Source of the DNA: Roridomyces roridus
Lineage: Eukaryota; Basidiomycota; Agaricomycetes; Agaricales; Mycenaceae
NCBI GenBank assembly: GCA_029378245.1
Contig: JARKIF010000074.1
Coordinates: forward strand, 1 to 64,000
Direction of reading: 5' to 3'
Length of the DNA stretch: 64,000 bases
Part shown: in pieces, positions 1-9,058 of the stretch
How the letters are laid out: every line of letters starts with the position of its first letter
How positions within the stretch are numbered: position 1 is the first letter of the stretch
Program-made: the position numbers and the translations under genes
The notes under the pieces: model-generated
The model's database searches: none
What the model was told of the DNA's origin: nothing
The model's input: the letters and a program-made list of their open reading frames with translations, nothing else

Positions 1-289
1 TATCAAGGATGAACGAGACGAGGAGGACTGTGGATGTGGCGGCGAGCTTGCGGCGAGGAAAAATATATAATGATCCGTGCGATAATCACATCTTATCGCA
101 CCCCCGAAAAGGTAAAGTATCGTGTCTCAAGTCTGGCTAGCTTTGTCTACCACTCAAGCAGGCTCGCAAGCTCGCCTCACGATACTGCAAGTCCATGCTC
201 GGGCACCGGCTTTCCTTTTGTTCGCTCGATTTTGTCCAAGATTGGTCTCCCTTGCGGTGCAGCTTTCAGTGGCCGTCCCGCTACATCGA

Positions 290-869
290 CGCCCTTCTGG
301 TCCCATGCTGTCGTTGGTATGCAATGGCAGTCGTTCTTGCAGCGGCCTCGTTTGTGTCGTAGCCTGCATGAAATGCATATTAATGTGTTCATGACACAAT
401 GGCGAAAATGCAGGGTATAATGACTTGACAAGGACACGAAAATCCAATGGAAAATGACTACAAGCTTCATCAGGCCCTTCATCGCATTCGCAATAGCAAA
501 GCTCGACTTTGCCATGACCTGCCGCGACTCCTTCGTCACTTCAGGAAGGGCTTGGACCTCGCTCAAGTGGTTCGCGTGCTCGCTGAGCTCACGCAAAATG
601 TCGTTGCCCTGCTGAGCAGTCGCAGGCGGCAGGTTGTCGTTGCACACCGCGACTATACTCGATACGATAGTGATGATCCGAGTCAGGTTTTCGTTCAACG
701 TCGGTGACGGTCTCGGAGTTCGCACGCCCAAAAGCACGCTCTGGATCACATACACGATGGACTCGGTCTGCGCCTCCAGGTATGGCTTGAGCTCCGCCCA
801 CACGTCTTGTGATCCGTCGGCAACGGCCGGGTCATTGGCTGGTTGATCGAATATGGGCGGTGGAGACAA
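290..869 (-). pseudogene. Orphan C-terminal exon of a Spa2-like polarity scaffold
   Basis: An uninterrupted reading frame of about 140 codons (869 down to about 447) encodes a helical segment. It contains WAELKPYLEAQTESIV, then VIRSV-like text (VIQSVLLGVRTPRPSP), IITIVSSIVAVCNDNLPP and a KSSFAIANAMKGLMKL end. To my knowledge this matches the conserved C-terminal region of Spa2-family polarisome scaffolds of basidiomycetes. A possible intron follows (GTAGTC near 447 to GCAG near 363) with a short tail. The first codon of the open stretch is TTG, there is no ATG, and the long N-terminal part of Spa2 is not present upstream. The frame overlaps the end of the LSB5-like gene in another register, and I found no acceptor that would fuse the two in frame. 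It is either a transduplicated fragment or the end of a gene model I cannot complete. Confidence 0.5.
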
Positions 870-2221
870 CCCGTGCGGGCGTGTCGCCCTCGTCGTCAGA
901 GTCCTCGTTCAATTCTGATATCCCATCGTCCGCTGAGTCTATGGGACCAGTCAGTGTTTGTGCCCAGTATGAAAGAATATAGACTCCACCAATCCGATCG
1001 ACGGGATCCGCAACAACCCGACGCTTGCCGAGGGCTTTCGCACTCGGCAGTATCGGCCGCTCCTCATGGTCATCGTCGGTCGCGTGCTCCGGGAGACGCA
1101 AGACGCGGGCCGAGCCCTGGATGCGTGGGCCGTGCGGCGCCGGTGGAACAACCTGAAGACTAAGTTCTCCAGGGGCACCGAGGAGGTGCTGTACCACCGG
1201 ATTGCGTATGGGGGATGGTGAACGCGAGCGGGAGGCACTACCCATGCCACTGCTCCCAACGGCTGAGTCGTTGTGAAGTGTTCCGTCTTCTGTGATACGT
1301 GCCCGTTGCTGGGGTGCAAGTCAGATGGCCGATTCGAGATACAGTGACAGAACTGACTCTTGGATCAATCCGCACCTCCCTTCGGTTACGCTCCTCTGCG
1401 TCGCGTTCCAATGTAACGCGCTCTAGATCCTTATAAAGGTCAATTGCCTCCCGAAGATGCTCGTTCGCAGCGAGCAACTCCGCCAGCAACTCCTCCTCAC
1501 GCGTCGATGCGGGTGTGGTGATGTCCGGCAAGCTGCCATTCGGCGTTGCGCTCGTTTTCCGTTTTCTTTCCCCCCTTTCTCGCTGCTGCACTTGATCCTT
1601 GGAAGCACGGCTGCGCTCAGCTCCTGCAGACGCCCAAGGTATTTGTGTAAAGATGAGCTCCTGCGAGTCGACACATTTCTTGTAAAATTCCTGTAGATTA
1701 TTTGGTCGGCGGTTCAGCTGCACATAGTAGAAAGGCTGACCGAAATGACAGGGTTCCGAAGTTCGGGCGTTGCCGTTGCGAGGGCCTCGTTGAGTAGATT
1801 CGCGTTGCCCACGCCGATCTTACACTCTTGAAAGAGCCGTCGAATGTCTTCGTCGAGAGGAATGATGCCAGGGTGGTGGTCTTTGTCCCTTCTTTTAACA
1901 TGGCTATCCGTCCGTTTCCGAGGCTGTTTAGCGGCAATTGGAGGCGTTTCAGGAGTGGTCGGCCTATCATCCGGATAGACGCCAACAGTACTCCAATTCT
2001 CGATGCTTGCGTCATCCTCTTCCGCAAAGGCTGCCTCCCAAGCGTCGTCATCTGGGGACTCACGTGTTCGTTCGGTAGGAGCAAACTGAACCGGGGCCGG
2101 GAACGGCGTTGGCTGTGTGGACACTTGCAATGTGGGAACCTGCATACTGCCTGAGTAATGAACTGGATGGTGTCTGGGAGCGGTATACCTCCGGCTTGCC
2201 GCGCCTAAATAATTTCTTCAT
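832..2221 (-). CDS. LSB5-like GAT-domain protein lacking the VHS domain
   Basis: Five exons (2221-2189, 2139-1741, 1690-1376, 1308-990, 938-832) give 390 residues. The start MKKLFRRGKPE is the usual beginning of basidiomycete LSB5-like proteins. The middle carries the family signature from DEDIRRLFQECKIGVGNANL through EFYKKCVDSQELIF and IPWASAGAERSR, then the acidic helix EEELLAELLAANEHLREAI; this is the GAT-type ubiquitin/adaptor-binding region. The C-terminal tail (APHGPR, SAKALGKRR) is also family-like. LSB5/GGA-type proteins link ubiquitinated cargo, clathrin and actin at endocytic sites. The VHS domain normally lying between the start and the DEDIRRLF block is absent; a proline/acid-rich linker of about 100 residues stands in its place. 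All splice junctions keep frame, so the gene looks expressible. Confidence 0.7.
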
Positions 2222-3010
2222 GCTCTGGAAGATGGCTCGAGGGCGCTGGGTTACATCATTCACGACGGCTTCTTGAACACTGAGCCTGTCGTCTGGGCCG
2301 CTCCCCCACGAGTCCCCGCTACTTCTCTGAACGCAAACATTTTCAGAAGACCGCCCATCAGTTGGGCTGTGATATTGATGCCGAGTAGGTGTTTCCCACG
2401 CGTTGGAGGGCGTAACGAACGGCTCCGATGCAGGAGCTCGGCTGAGGTACGAAGACCATATCGGGCCAAGGACTGGAGGAGAAGCACCCTCAGGTAGCGA
2501 GCGTGCGGTGTGTTGGGCATTGATGTAACTATGAACTTGCTCGACATCTGTTTCGGGGAGCGGAGGTTTTGTCAGCAGCAGTGGTGAAGGTACGACGTGC
2601 AACTGCAAAGTCCTTCTTGATTTGTTTGTTTTGTTCGGTGGCGCAAAGACAGCTCCTTGTAAGGGCTGCGGGGGCGTGTAACTGACTGTGGAGTTTTTAT
2701 CTCCCTCGTGGTCATCAAGCCTCCCGTCATCCAAGATCTTCATGTGCTCTGCAAAAAAGTGAGTTCTAGTATGTGCAAGGGGCATGAGACCGACCTCTTG
2801 GTTATCAAATGCAATTGCCCTCTCCAATGTCATCCCAACCTCGGAGACCACTCAGTTCTCTTCCGAACGAGCTAAAGCGTCATGGAAAGAGTGAGATCGG
2901 GATTCAGGATCCGCAACTGGGCTCGATGGTTTTCGCATGGAGTTCGGGGGCCAAGTCATCTCCCGAACCACAACTTCGGAAAGAGGTCTCTTGGCAGCGA
3001 TTTGTGCCCA

Positions 3011-4658
3011 TTAGGATGTGATACGTTCCCAAAGTAGACCCGAAACCATTTCCGCTGGCCGTTCGGCTCGTTCTCCATTGACAACTTTGAGCAGGGCTCC
3101 AACTTCGCCATGCTCAGAGAATGGAGGGCGACCTATGTACAACTAACCCGACTGTCGCTCAGCTTAAGCCATAAGCTGCAGAGAAGTACGACACCTACCT
3201 CCAAACAGACGCAGCCAAATGCATAGATATCGCTGGCTGGCGTTCGTGCATACCTACATCCGAAACGCGGTGGGTCGATTAATTCTGGGGCCATCCAGTA
3301 GGGACTACCGGCTCGCGTGCTCGTATGCACCGAAGCCGTGGCAGAAGCCAGTACACTGAGCCCAAAATCGGCCAAGCATGCGCTCCAGTTGTCGTTGATG
3401 AGAATATTTGCCTACCAAAGATCGAAACACAATCCCCGTCGTAACATAGTAAACATACCCCGCGGAGGTCCCCATGCACAACGTGGTGAGAATGAAGATA
3501 CTGAAGACCTTGTGCAACCTCGAAAAGCTGCAGCGCACACCTAAGTGGGGGTTTTGTATCCATGAAGGAAACTCACCAGCTTGTCCACATTTTCACGGCC
3601 GTGATCGTTGAGGTATTTCAATACGGTGCCGTGCTCCATCCACGGAGATACCAAACAGAGAGAGCCAGGAAAACTCTCTCGGTCGATTCCTACGAAGGCC
3701 AATATATTTGGATGATGCAAATCCTTCCAAACGAGTGCTTCTCGGCACAATTTCTACGCTAACCATCAGTTAATTTCCAAAACAGCAGCAGAAGGGCTAC
3801 CAGACGTATATCGCGCAAGTCTGAAGTTTGGGTGAAGTAGCGCATGTGCTTAAGTGCGACTGTCTTGGTATTGTATTCAGCTCGATATATGTCACCATAG
3901 CCACCGGCGAACAGGGGATGCGGATCCCGTGTACTGACTCCGGTGACGAAAAGGGAGGAAGGAAGAGTTTCAGAGGCCTCCGAAAGCTTGCGGATTATAC
4001 GGCGGGCCTTTCGACTTTGCTCGGGATCAACCAAGAGACCTCTGTTCAGTGTCTATGGCTGTTCGTCAGCGACGGAAGCGAAACATTCCCAAGCCGCACA
4101 TCCTGAATAACATCCAAGAAGCATTGCGCAGATTCGCCCTTGAGGACAAGCACGAGCCCTTCTGCATATCTGGAGTCAAATATTGTTTTCAAATGGGTTG
4201 CAATCCGTCGTTCGTCGAGCTGCAAAGCGTTCCGCCACCTCCATTCGTTTGCCAGGCCAAGGTCTGAGGATAACTGTACAGACAGGTCAGCCGTGTGTCA
4301 GGAACATTGTTGCACATTGCGCACCTGGAGGAGTACTCGTCTACAAGTCACACTGTCAACTATTGCATTGACGATGTTGTCCGCGGCCATTGAAAGTTGT
4401 AATCTTGAGGAATCACTGAAGATACACATGAGGAACCACGTCGAGGAATTGAATGAGGTCGCTTACCTGTTGGTCCGACTACACATCTCTTTGAGGAACC
4501 CAGTCGAACTCTTTCATTCGCCGCGTTAGGATACCATGCCGTGGGTTCAAGAAGGAAGAACATGCCTCGTATACTTCAACTATGGGCAGTGAAGAAACAT
4601 CTTGCTTCGCAGACGTCGACAAAGAGGGCAGACCAAAGCGCTGGACCTCCGCCATCAT
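3011..4658 (-). CDS. Protein kinase (mushroom TKL-type), C-terminally truncated by a stop
   Basis: Multi-exon kinase of a family common in Agaricomycetes. An N-terminal helical region (RYAEGLVLVLKGESAQCF) precedes the kinase domain. Visible motifs are GGYGDIYRAEY (glycine loop), VALKHMRYF (lysine), VHGDLRGANILIND (catalytic loop with Asp, HGD in place of HRD), ADFGLSVL, WMAPELIDP and DIYAFGCVCLE. Introns lie between these blocks, for example after NVDKL and after HGDLRG. The frame meets TAA at 3011-3013 exactly where the family continues with a Trp-Ala-Gln helix. The next 45 codons still read as kinase tail (WAQIAAKRPLSEVVV...SHSFHDALARSEEN) until a TGA near 2852, and recognisable tail (AEHMKILDDGR) goes on to about 2700. 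The start at 4658 (MMAEVQRFGLPS) is the first good ATG but is uncertain. Recent pseudogene or truncated kinase. Confidence 0.6.
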
Positions 4659-5191
4659 GAGGGCCAGCAAGCTGGTGAAGGGGTGGTATCGGGGCAATGC
4701 AGTACGAAGATACAGCAGTTGTGGGAATCCTATTAGGCGTTGTGACGGTTAGCCGTCGTGAAATGAATTCTCTCATCAGGTTCTCTGGTTGTTCTCTGGT
4801 CAGGGCGCATGGCAGTTGACAGGAAACGGCCCACCAAACAACACCATATTGCCGGCTCAAATTCAGTTTCTCGTATACTCCAAATATACAGTACTGAAGT
4901 CTGAAGAGAAGGATCAGATGGAAAGTTGATATTTATTACACGCGAAGCTGCGGTCAACCGTCCATGAGCAGTGCGGAGAAGGTTGAATCTACAAAACCTC
5001 ACAGGGAGAGCGCACACTATTCCTCTTCTTCCTCCTCCTCCAATATCATCCCCATCGATGGCGGATTGCTCTCCTGACGCCCCGCCCGCCTCGACGCCAC
5101 CTCCACAACCACAAACCGCCCGTCCCCATGTCGCTCGCAGACCCAAGATCCCTTTGAGAACACGCGTCAACGATACGGAGAGATACAAAGA
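4659..5191. other. Intergenic region, no feature seen
   Basis: The stretch lies between the kinase start and the end of the F-box/LRR gene, both on the minus strand. It has a pyrimidine-rich plus-strand tract near 5021-5045. Reading frames here are short and carry no family resemblance. Confidence 0.5.
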
Positions 5192-6634
5192 TCAAGTCTG
5201 ACACACCTCGGTTCGCATTCCATTAACCGCGAGTCTCCTAAGAACAACACTGCTCTGCATAATGCGGTCCGCGTCCTCTACGTTCACCAAGAACAGACGG
5301 CAGCCAATGGTGTACACCTTGAGTGTGGCAGTGTGCAAGCAGCTCATAGTCGGCACGAGGTTCTTAAATGCGGTCTGAGGGACGCCGTCAGTTGTTTGCT
5401 GAACTAGGCACGGGGAAACATACGAATCCATTCATATCAAGCGCAATAGTGAGTTCCTCCAGAGCTACAGCAGCCCTACAAAACGCAGTCAGAGGCAGCT
5501 CGCTAACGAGTGACCCTCCGAGATCCAACACCCTCAAAGTCGAGCACGTCGGCGTCAGATGATCCAGCAACGCGTCCAGACCCCGTGGCGCAAATTCAGC
5601 GTCCTCCTCGTACTCCTCACAGCAAAGCCGAACACGCTCGACGGCGGGCGCTCCAGAAAGCACGTGTAATACCCAAGTGGCCAAGCGCGTCGCGTGGTCT
5701 TCTTCGTAAAAGGGTTGGTGGAGCACTGTCAACGAACGCAGCCGCAATAGCAGTGCACCTTTCTGCGCGGGTTTGAATTGCTAGGCAGTAGAATGAGATT
5801 TGGGAAATCAAGCAGGGCTCGACGCACCACGTAATGCTGCAACTGTACAGTTTCGAGGCAAGGTAGTTGGCCCAAGAAATCGAATAGGTCGTCATCCACG
5901 ATGGAGTACGAGAGACCCAACGAAAACGCCGTGAGATTCGCGAGGAGCGGTGCGAAAGAGCGCAAGATGCCCGGGGTTATGGAACCGCAATTTCCCTTTG
6001 CACCGATCAGCAATCCATGCAGGAAGTGGAGGAAAGCCAACGCACCGTGAGATGGAGTTCTCTGAGCGAAGGCGATAGCCGCTCTAACCAGTCCGGGAGC
6101 AGCTGCAGAATAGCTCTACTGGGACTATCCAACGCAAGCTCACGCAGGCCACCAATGTCCGCAAGAATGGGCGCCCTCGTTTCGGTCGTACACGATGGGT
6201 TAACGCGTAGTTTGACGAGCGACGCGCGGTTCTTGAGTTCCAGGAGAATCCCGTCGAGTAGATCTTCAACGCGGAGCGTCTGCCAGTCCTTTGGTAATAT
6301 CTCGAGGGTGTGCATGTTCTCGAAAGCTTTTACAGCGTCGAGGAACATGGCCGGGGAGATGCATTCTGTCGAAAGTATGCTAAGAACTTGCACGTAGGAC
6401 GCGTTGTGTGGAAGCGCCGCCGATGATACCTGGAAAGGTCAACTCAGAGATGGGGAACGAGGAGCGAATTACCCGTGAAACGTCTCCGGCAGAAAAGGCG
6501 ACGTTTGAATACAGGGTGCGAGACGCTGCGCGACTGAACTCTCGATTGACCAAAATGCAATGAGAAACGGTGGCATCGTCCAGGGTTTGGAATATCAAGC
6601 AGAGCAGATCATAGGAAAGAGTTGCGGATGACAT
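5192..6634 (-). CDS. F-box protein with leucine-rich C-terminal region
   Basis: Starts at ATG 6634 with a compact F-box (MSSATLSYDLLCLIFQTLDD, then HCILVNREFSRAASRTLYSN), the Skp1-binding motif of SCF ubiquitin ligases. Downstream exons encode degenerate leucine-rich segments such as SLRELHLTVRW, LTAFSLGLSY, LETVQLQHYV, LRVLDLGGSLV and LEELTIALDMNG, expected to form a curved substrate-binding surface. A clear intron runs from GTATGTTT (after DMNGF) to CCTCAG before TAFKNLVPTM. The last exon ends RRLAVNGMRTEVCQT with TGA at 5192. At least four introns are needed to join the frames, and I have not fixed every junction. The substrate is unknown. This type is distinct from the coiled-coil F-box proteins elsewhere in the window. 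Confidence 0.7.
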
Positions 6635-6713
6635 GCGAGACGTCTTCTACTATGGACTCTCTCTTCAAGGGATTTATTGATACAATTGTCCAGAACAACG
6701 ACGAGCTCGTTAA

Positions 6714-7173
6714 TTAGTTCTTGCCGGCCTTGGCCATCTCCGCCTCGTGCTCCTTCTCCAACCGTTCCTGCATACAAAGTCAGTCGGGTACCCAGCAGAG
6801 TCGTGAGAAGGATTCGGACCAGCTCGGATTTCTTCTTGTCAATCTAGAGAGACAGTCAGAGAACAAAAGCGAAGGAAAAGGGAAGGGACGCACTTCAGCC
6901 CTCATCTTCTTGAGCAGCTCCGTCTCGCGGGCACGCGTATATTGGTCTATAAGACATGAGCACGACAAAAGAAGGGTAGCAGCATATGCCTACCCTCATG
7001 GGCCTTCTCCTTCCGGCTGCGGGAGCGTGAACAGGTCGTCCAGTCTATAATACGGTGACGCACCCGAAGTCCTTGGACGAGGCAACACTTCCCTCATTGA
7101 TGCTCGAGGTGAACCGTTTGGGCACGGTGATAATTTGGGGCAGGCGACGGGCAGCAGTGATTCTGGAGAACAT
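6714..7173 (-). CDS. INH1: Mitochondrial F1F0-ATPase inhibitor (IATP)
   Basis: Five short exons encode a small protein of about 85 residues. It begins MFSRITAARRLPQIITVPKR, a typical mitochondrial presequence, followed by INEGSVASSKDF, RKEKAHEDQYTRARETE, LLKKMRAE and a lysine/glutamate-rich helix ending EHEAEMAKAGKN. The G-S-V-A segment, the E-K-A-H-E-D core and the charged helix match the IATP family, which blocks ATP hydrolysis by F1 when the matrix becomes acidic. Exon 1 is 7173-7064 (ATG at 7173). Introns with good GTGCGT and GTAGGC donors separate the later exons, and the stop TAA is at 6714-6716. The start lies 108 bp from the divergent F-box gene at 7282, so the two probably share a promoter region. 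Confidence 0.85.
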
Positions 7174-7281
7174 GGTGGTAGGTGGGTGTGTTTGGGCGAG
7201 GCCTGGTCGGGGCTTTGACGCGTTCAACTGACGTGCCGAGATCAGTGACCTCACGCAAACTCTTACGCGACTCCAACTCAC

Positions 7282-8808
7282 ATGGACTTGCACGACAGGG
7301 AGGCTGTTCGAGAGATCCTACGGGGCAAGGAGGCCCGCCTTGCCGCCTTGCAAACCCAAATGGTCCAGCTGCAAGGCGAAATAATGGAGCACAAAAGCTT
7401 GTTGTCGCCAGTCCACCTCCTGCCTCACGACATCGTTTCCGAGATATTTCTCTATTTTGCGCCAGTTCGCCAGCACTCCAAGTCCTGTGTTCCCGTGCAG
7501 ATTCCTTGGAGACTCGGACACATCTGCAAGTCTTGGAGAGTAATCGCTCTATCGCTCGCCCGACTGTGGTCCGTCTTTGACCTGCCTTTAATCAACGAAA
7601 GTTGGTTCCACGGCGTCAGTATGGTCCCTTCGGACGACGAGGATAAGCAGGAGGAAGCACTCACCAGCCTTTCCGACGATCTCGACGCATGGACTGAGGC
7701 GTTCATCATCGAATCCAATCTTGACTTTATGCAAACCTGCATCGAGAGGACTTCGAGTCGACCTCTCTCTGTCCGCCTAGATTCACGGTGCGACTTTACC
7801 CTGCCGCCCATTCTTGATGGGTTTTGGAACTGCTCAGAACGTTGGGGAGAGCTTGTGCTGGACACCCACAGCAGTCAATTCCTCCACTTGCTGACAGTGA
7901 AGGGGGAGCTACCATGCCTCCAAAAGATTACTTCCATTGCTATCCCGCCAAAACACTACCAATGGGCGCCCAACCTTACGGATCTCACCTTCATCAAACT
8001 CGTCATGCCTGAAAACAGTCACTCCGATGTCCCCTGGTCGCAGCTCACGCGATACTGCGAGGAACGATGTGTTTGGTACTCGAAAGAAACCAGAGTACAG
8101 TGCTATCGACGTCTCGCGCATCTTCGTGTACTACGCATGATCAATTCTCGCTCATTCCAACCACCGCCTCTTGCCCCCGAGTATAGCATTCTCCTCCCCG
8201 ATCTCCTCTCCGCGTCATTTCAAACAACGGAGCGAGAGATCATCAGGCTCTTCGACATGCCCTCGCTCGAGGCATACAGTGCAGAAGATGTTCTGTCATG
8301 GCCCCTCCATTTCCGCGCCTGCGCTCCTGAAAACCCTTCTCGTCTCAAAGCAATCCGTATCGCTCATTGGGACGAACCCGTGCTCGGAAGGCACGGCTCC
8401 GTAGCCGACCTTCTCCAAATGTGCCCGAATCTCAAAGAACTCACCATCGACGCACCCCAATGCATCTCCGACACCACCATCTCCCAACTCATCCAGAACC
8501 CACCGCTCGTGCCCCGGCTCGAGATCATGCGATTCTCCAATAGCTCTTTCGTACACGACGATTGCCGGTGGGCGACGTTGACAGAGATGCTCAGGAGTCG
8601 ATTCCGGCCAACGAACGCGGGTGTAGTACCTCTACAGCGTTTTGACTTTCTTGCAACCGATGGAGAATACGTTGATGAGAACTTTGTTTCCGGGCTCAAT
8701 GCGCTTAGACGAACGGAGCGTTGGGATATCAGGGTTGGCGAGCAGTGCGGGAATTATGCGGAGGATGAGCGGAGGTTCCATCATAGAGAGTGGGCGACGT
8801 TGCAATGA
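7282..8808 (+). CDS. Mushroom-type F-box protein, intronless
   Basis: A single 508-codon exon. It opens with a coiled coil (REAVREILRGKEARLAALQT), then an F-box-like block (LLPHDIVSEIFLYFAPV) and the signature PWRLGHICKSWRVIALSLAR. This arrangement is typical of the large F-box family of Agaricomycetes. The remaining 400 residues are irregular leucine-rich repeats (LPCLQKITSIAI, LTDLTFIKLVMP, LKELTIDAPQC, LEIMRFSNSSF) ending in the conserved C-terminal block LRRTERWDIRVGEQCG. Members are presumed SCF adaptors, but the target is unknown. It is the same family as the genes at 17556-18727/18786-19221 and 20039-21614 and the degenerate copy at 19374. The reading frame is intact. Confidence 0.8.
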   Translation: MDLHDREAVREILRGKEARLAALQTQMVQLQGEIMEHKSLLSPVHLLPHDIVSEIFLYFAPVRQHSKSCVPVQIPWRLGHICKSWRVIALSLARLWSVFDLPLINESWFHGVSMVPSDDEDKQEEALTSLSDDLDAWTEAFIIESNLDFMQTCIERTSSRPLSVRLDSRCDFTLPPILDGFWNCSERWGELVLDTHSSQFLHLLTVKGELPCLQKITSIAIPPKHYQWAPNLTDLTFIKLVMPENSHSDVPWSQLTRYCEERCVWYSKETRVQCYRRLAHLRVLRMINSRSFQPPPLAPEYSILLPDLLSASFQTTEREIIRLFDMPSLEAYSAEDVLSWPLHFRACAPENPSRLKAIRIAHWDEPVLGRHGSVADLLQMCPNLKELTIDAPQCISDTTISQLIQNPPLVPRLEIMRFSNSSFVHDDCRWATLTEMLRSRFRPTNAGVVPLQRFDFLATDGEYVDENFVSGLNALRRTERWDIRVGEQCGNYAEDERRFHHREWATLQ

Positions 8809-9058
8809 ATCGCAGTCTTTTTCCGACGTAATTGGTGCATTAAGTCTCGGAAAGATACAAGAAAAACAAGGGTAGGAAAAAGGTGATGCACGAAGAAGTA
8901 GTACAAATGTGTGGTGATAATTAGATACAGAAAACACGATGTGTAGCAGGGTAGCAGTACAAATTAGTTGTGATATCATGGACAGCAAGGGATGCTTGGG
9001 TCGTTACAGATCCGGTGGGGTATGATGGACAAGTAAGCGGACGAAACCAGCCAGCGAT

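Noticed and set aside
34..420. Plus-strand 128-codon frame at the left edge.
   Set aside because: No family resemblance, and it lies opposite the Spa2-type fragment and its tail.
832..990. In-frame fusion of the LSB5-like gene to the Spa2-type exon by alternative splicing.
   Set aside because: All AG acceptors tested after 950 keep the LSB5 frame or hit a stop; none enters the Spa2 frame.
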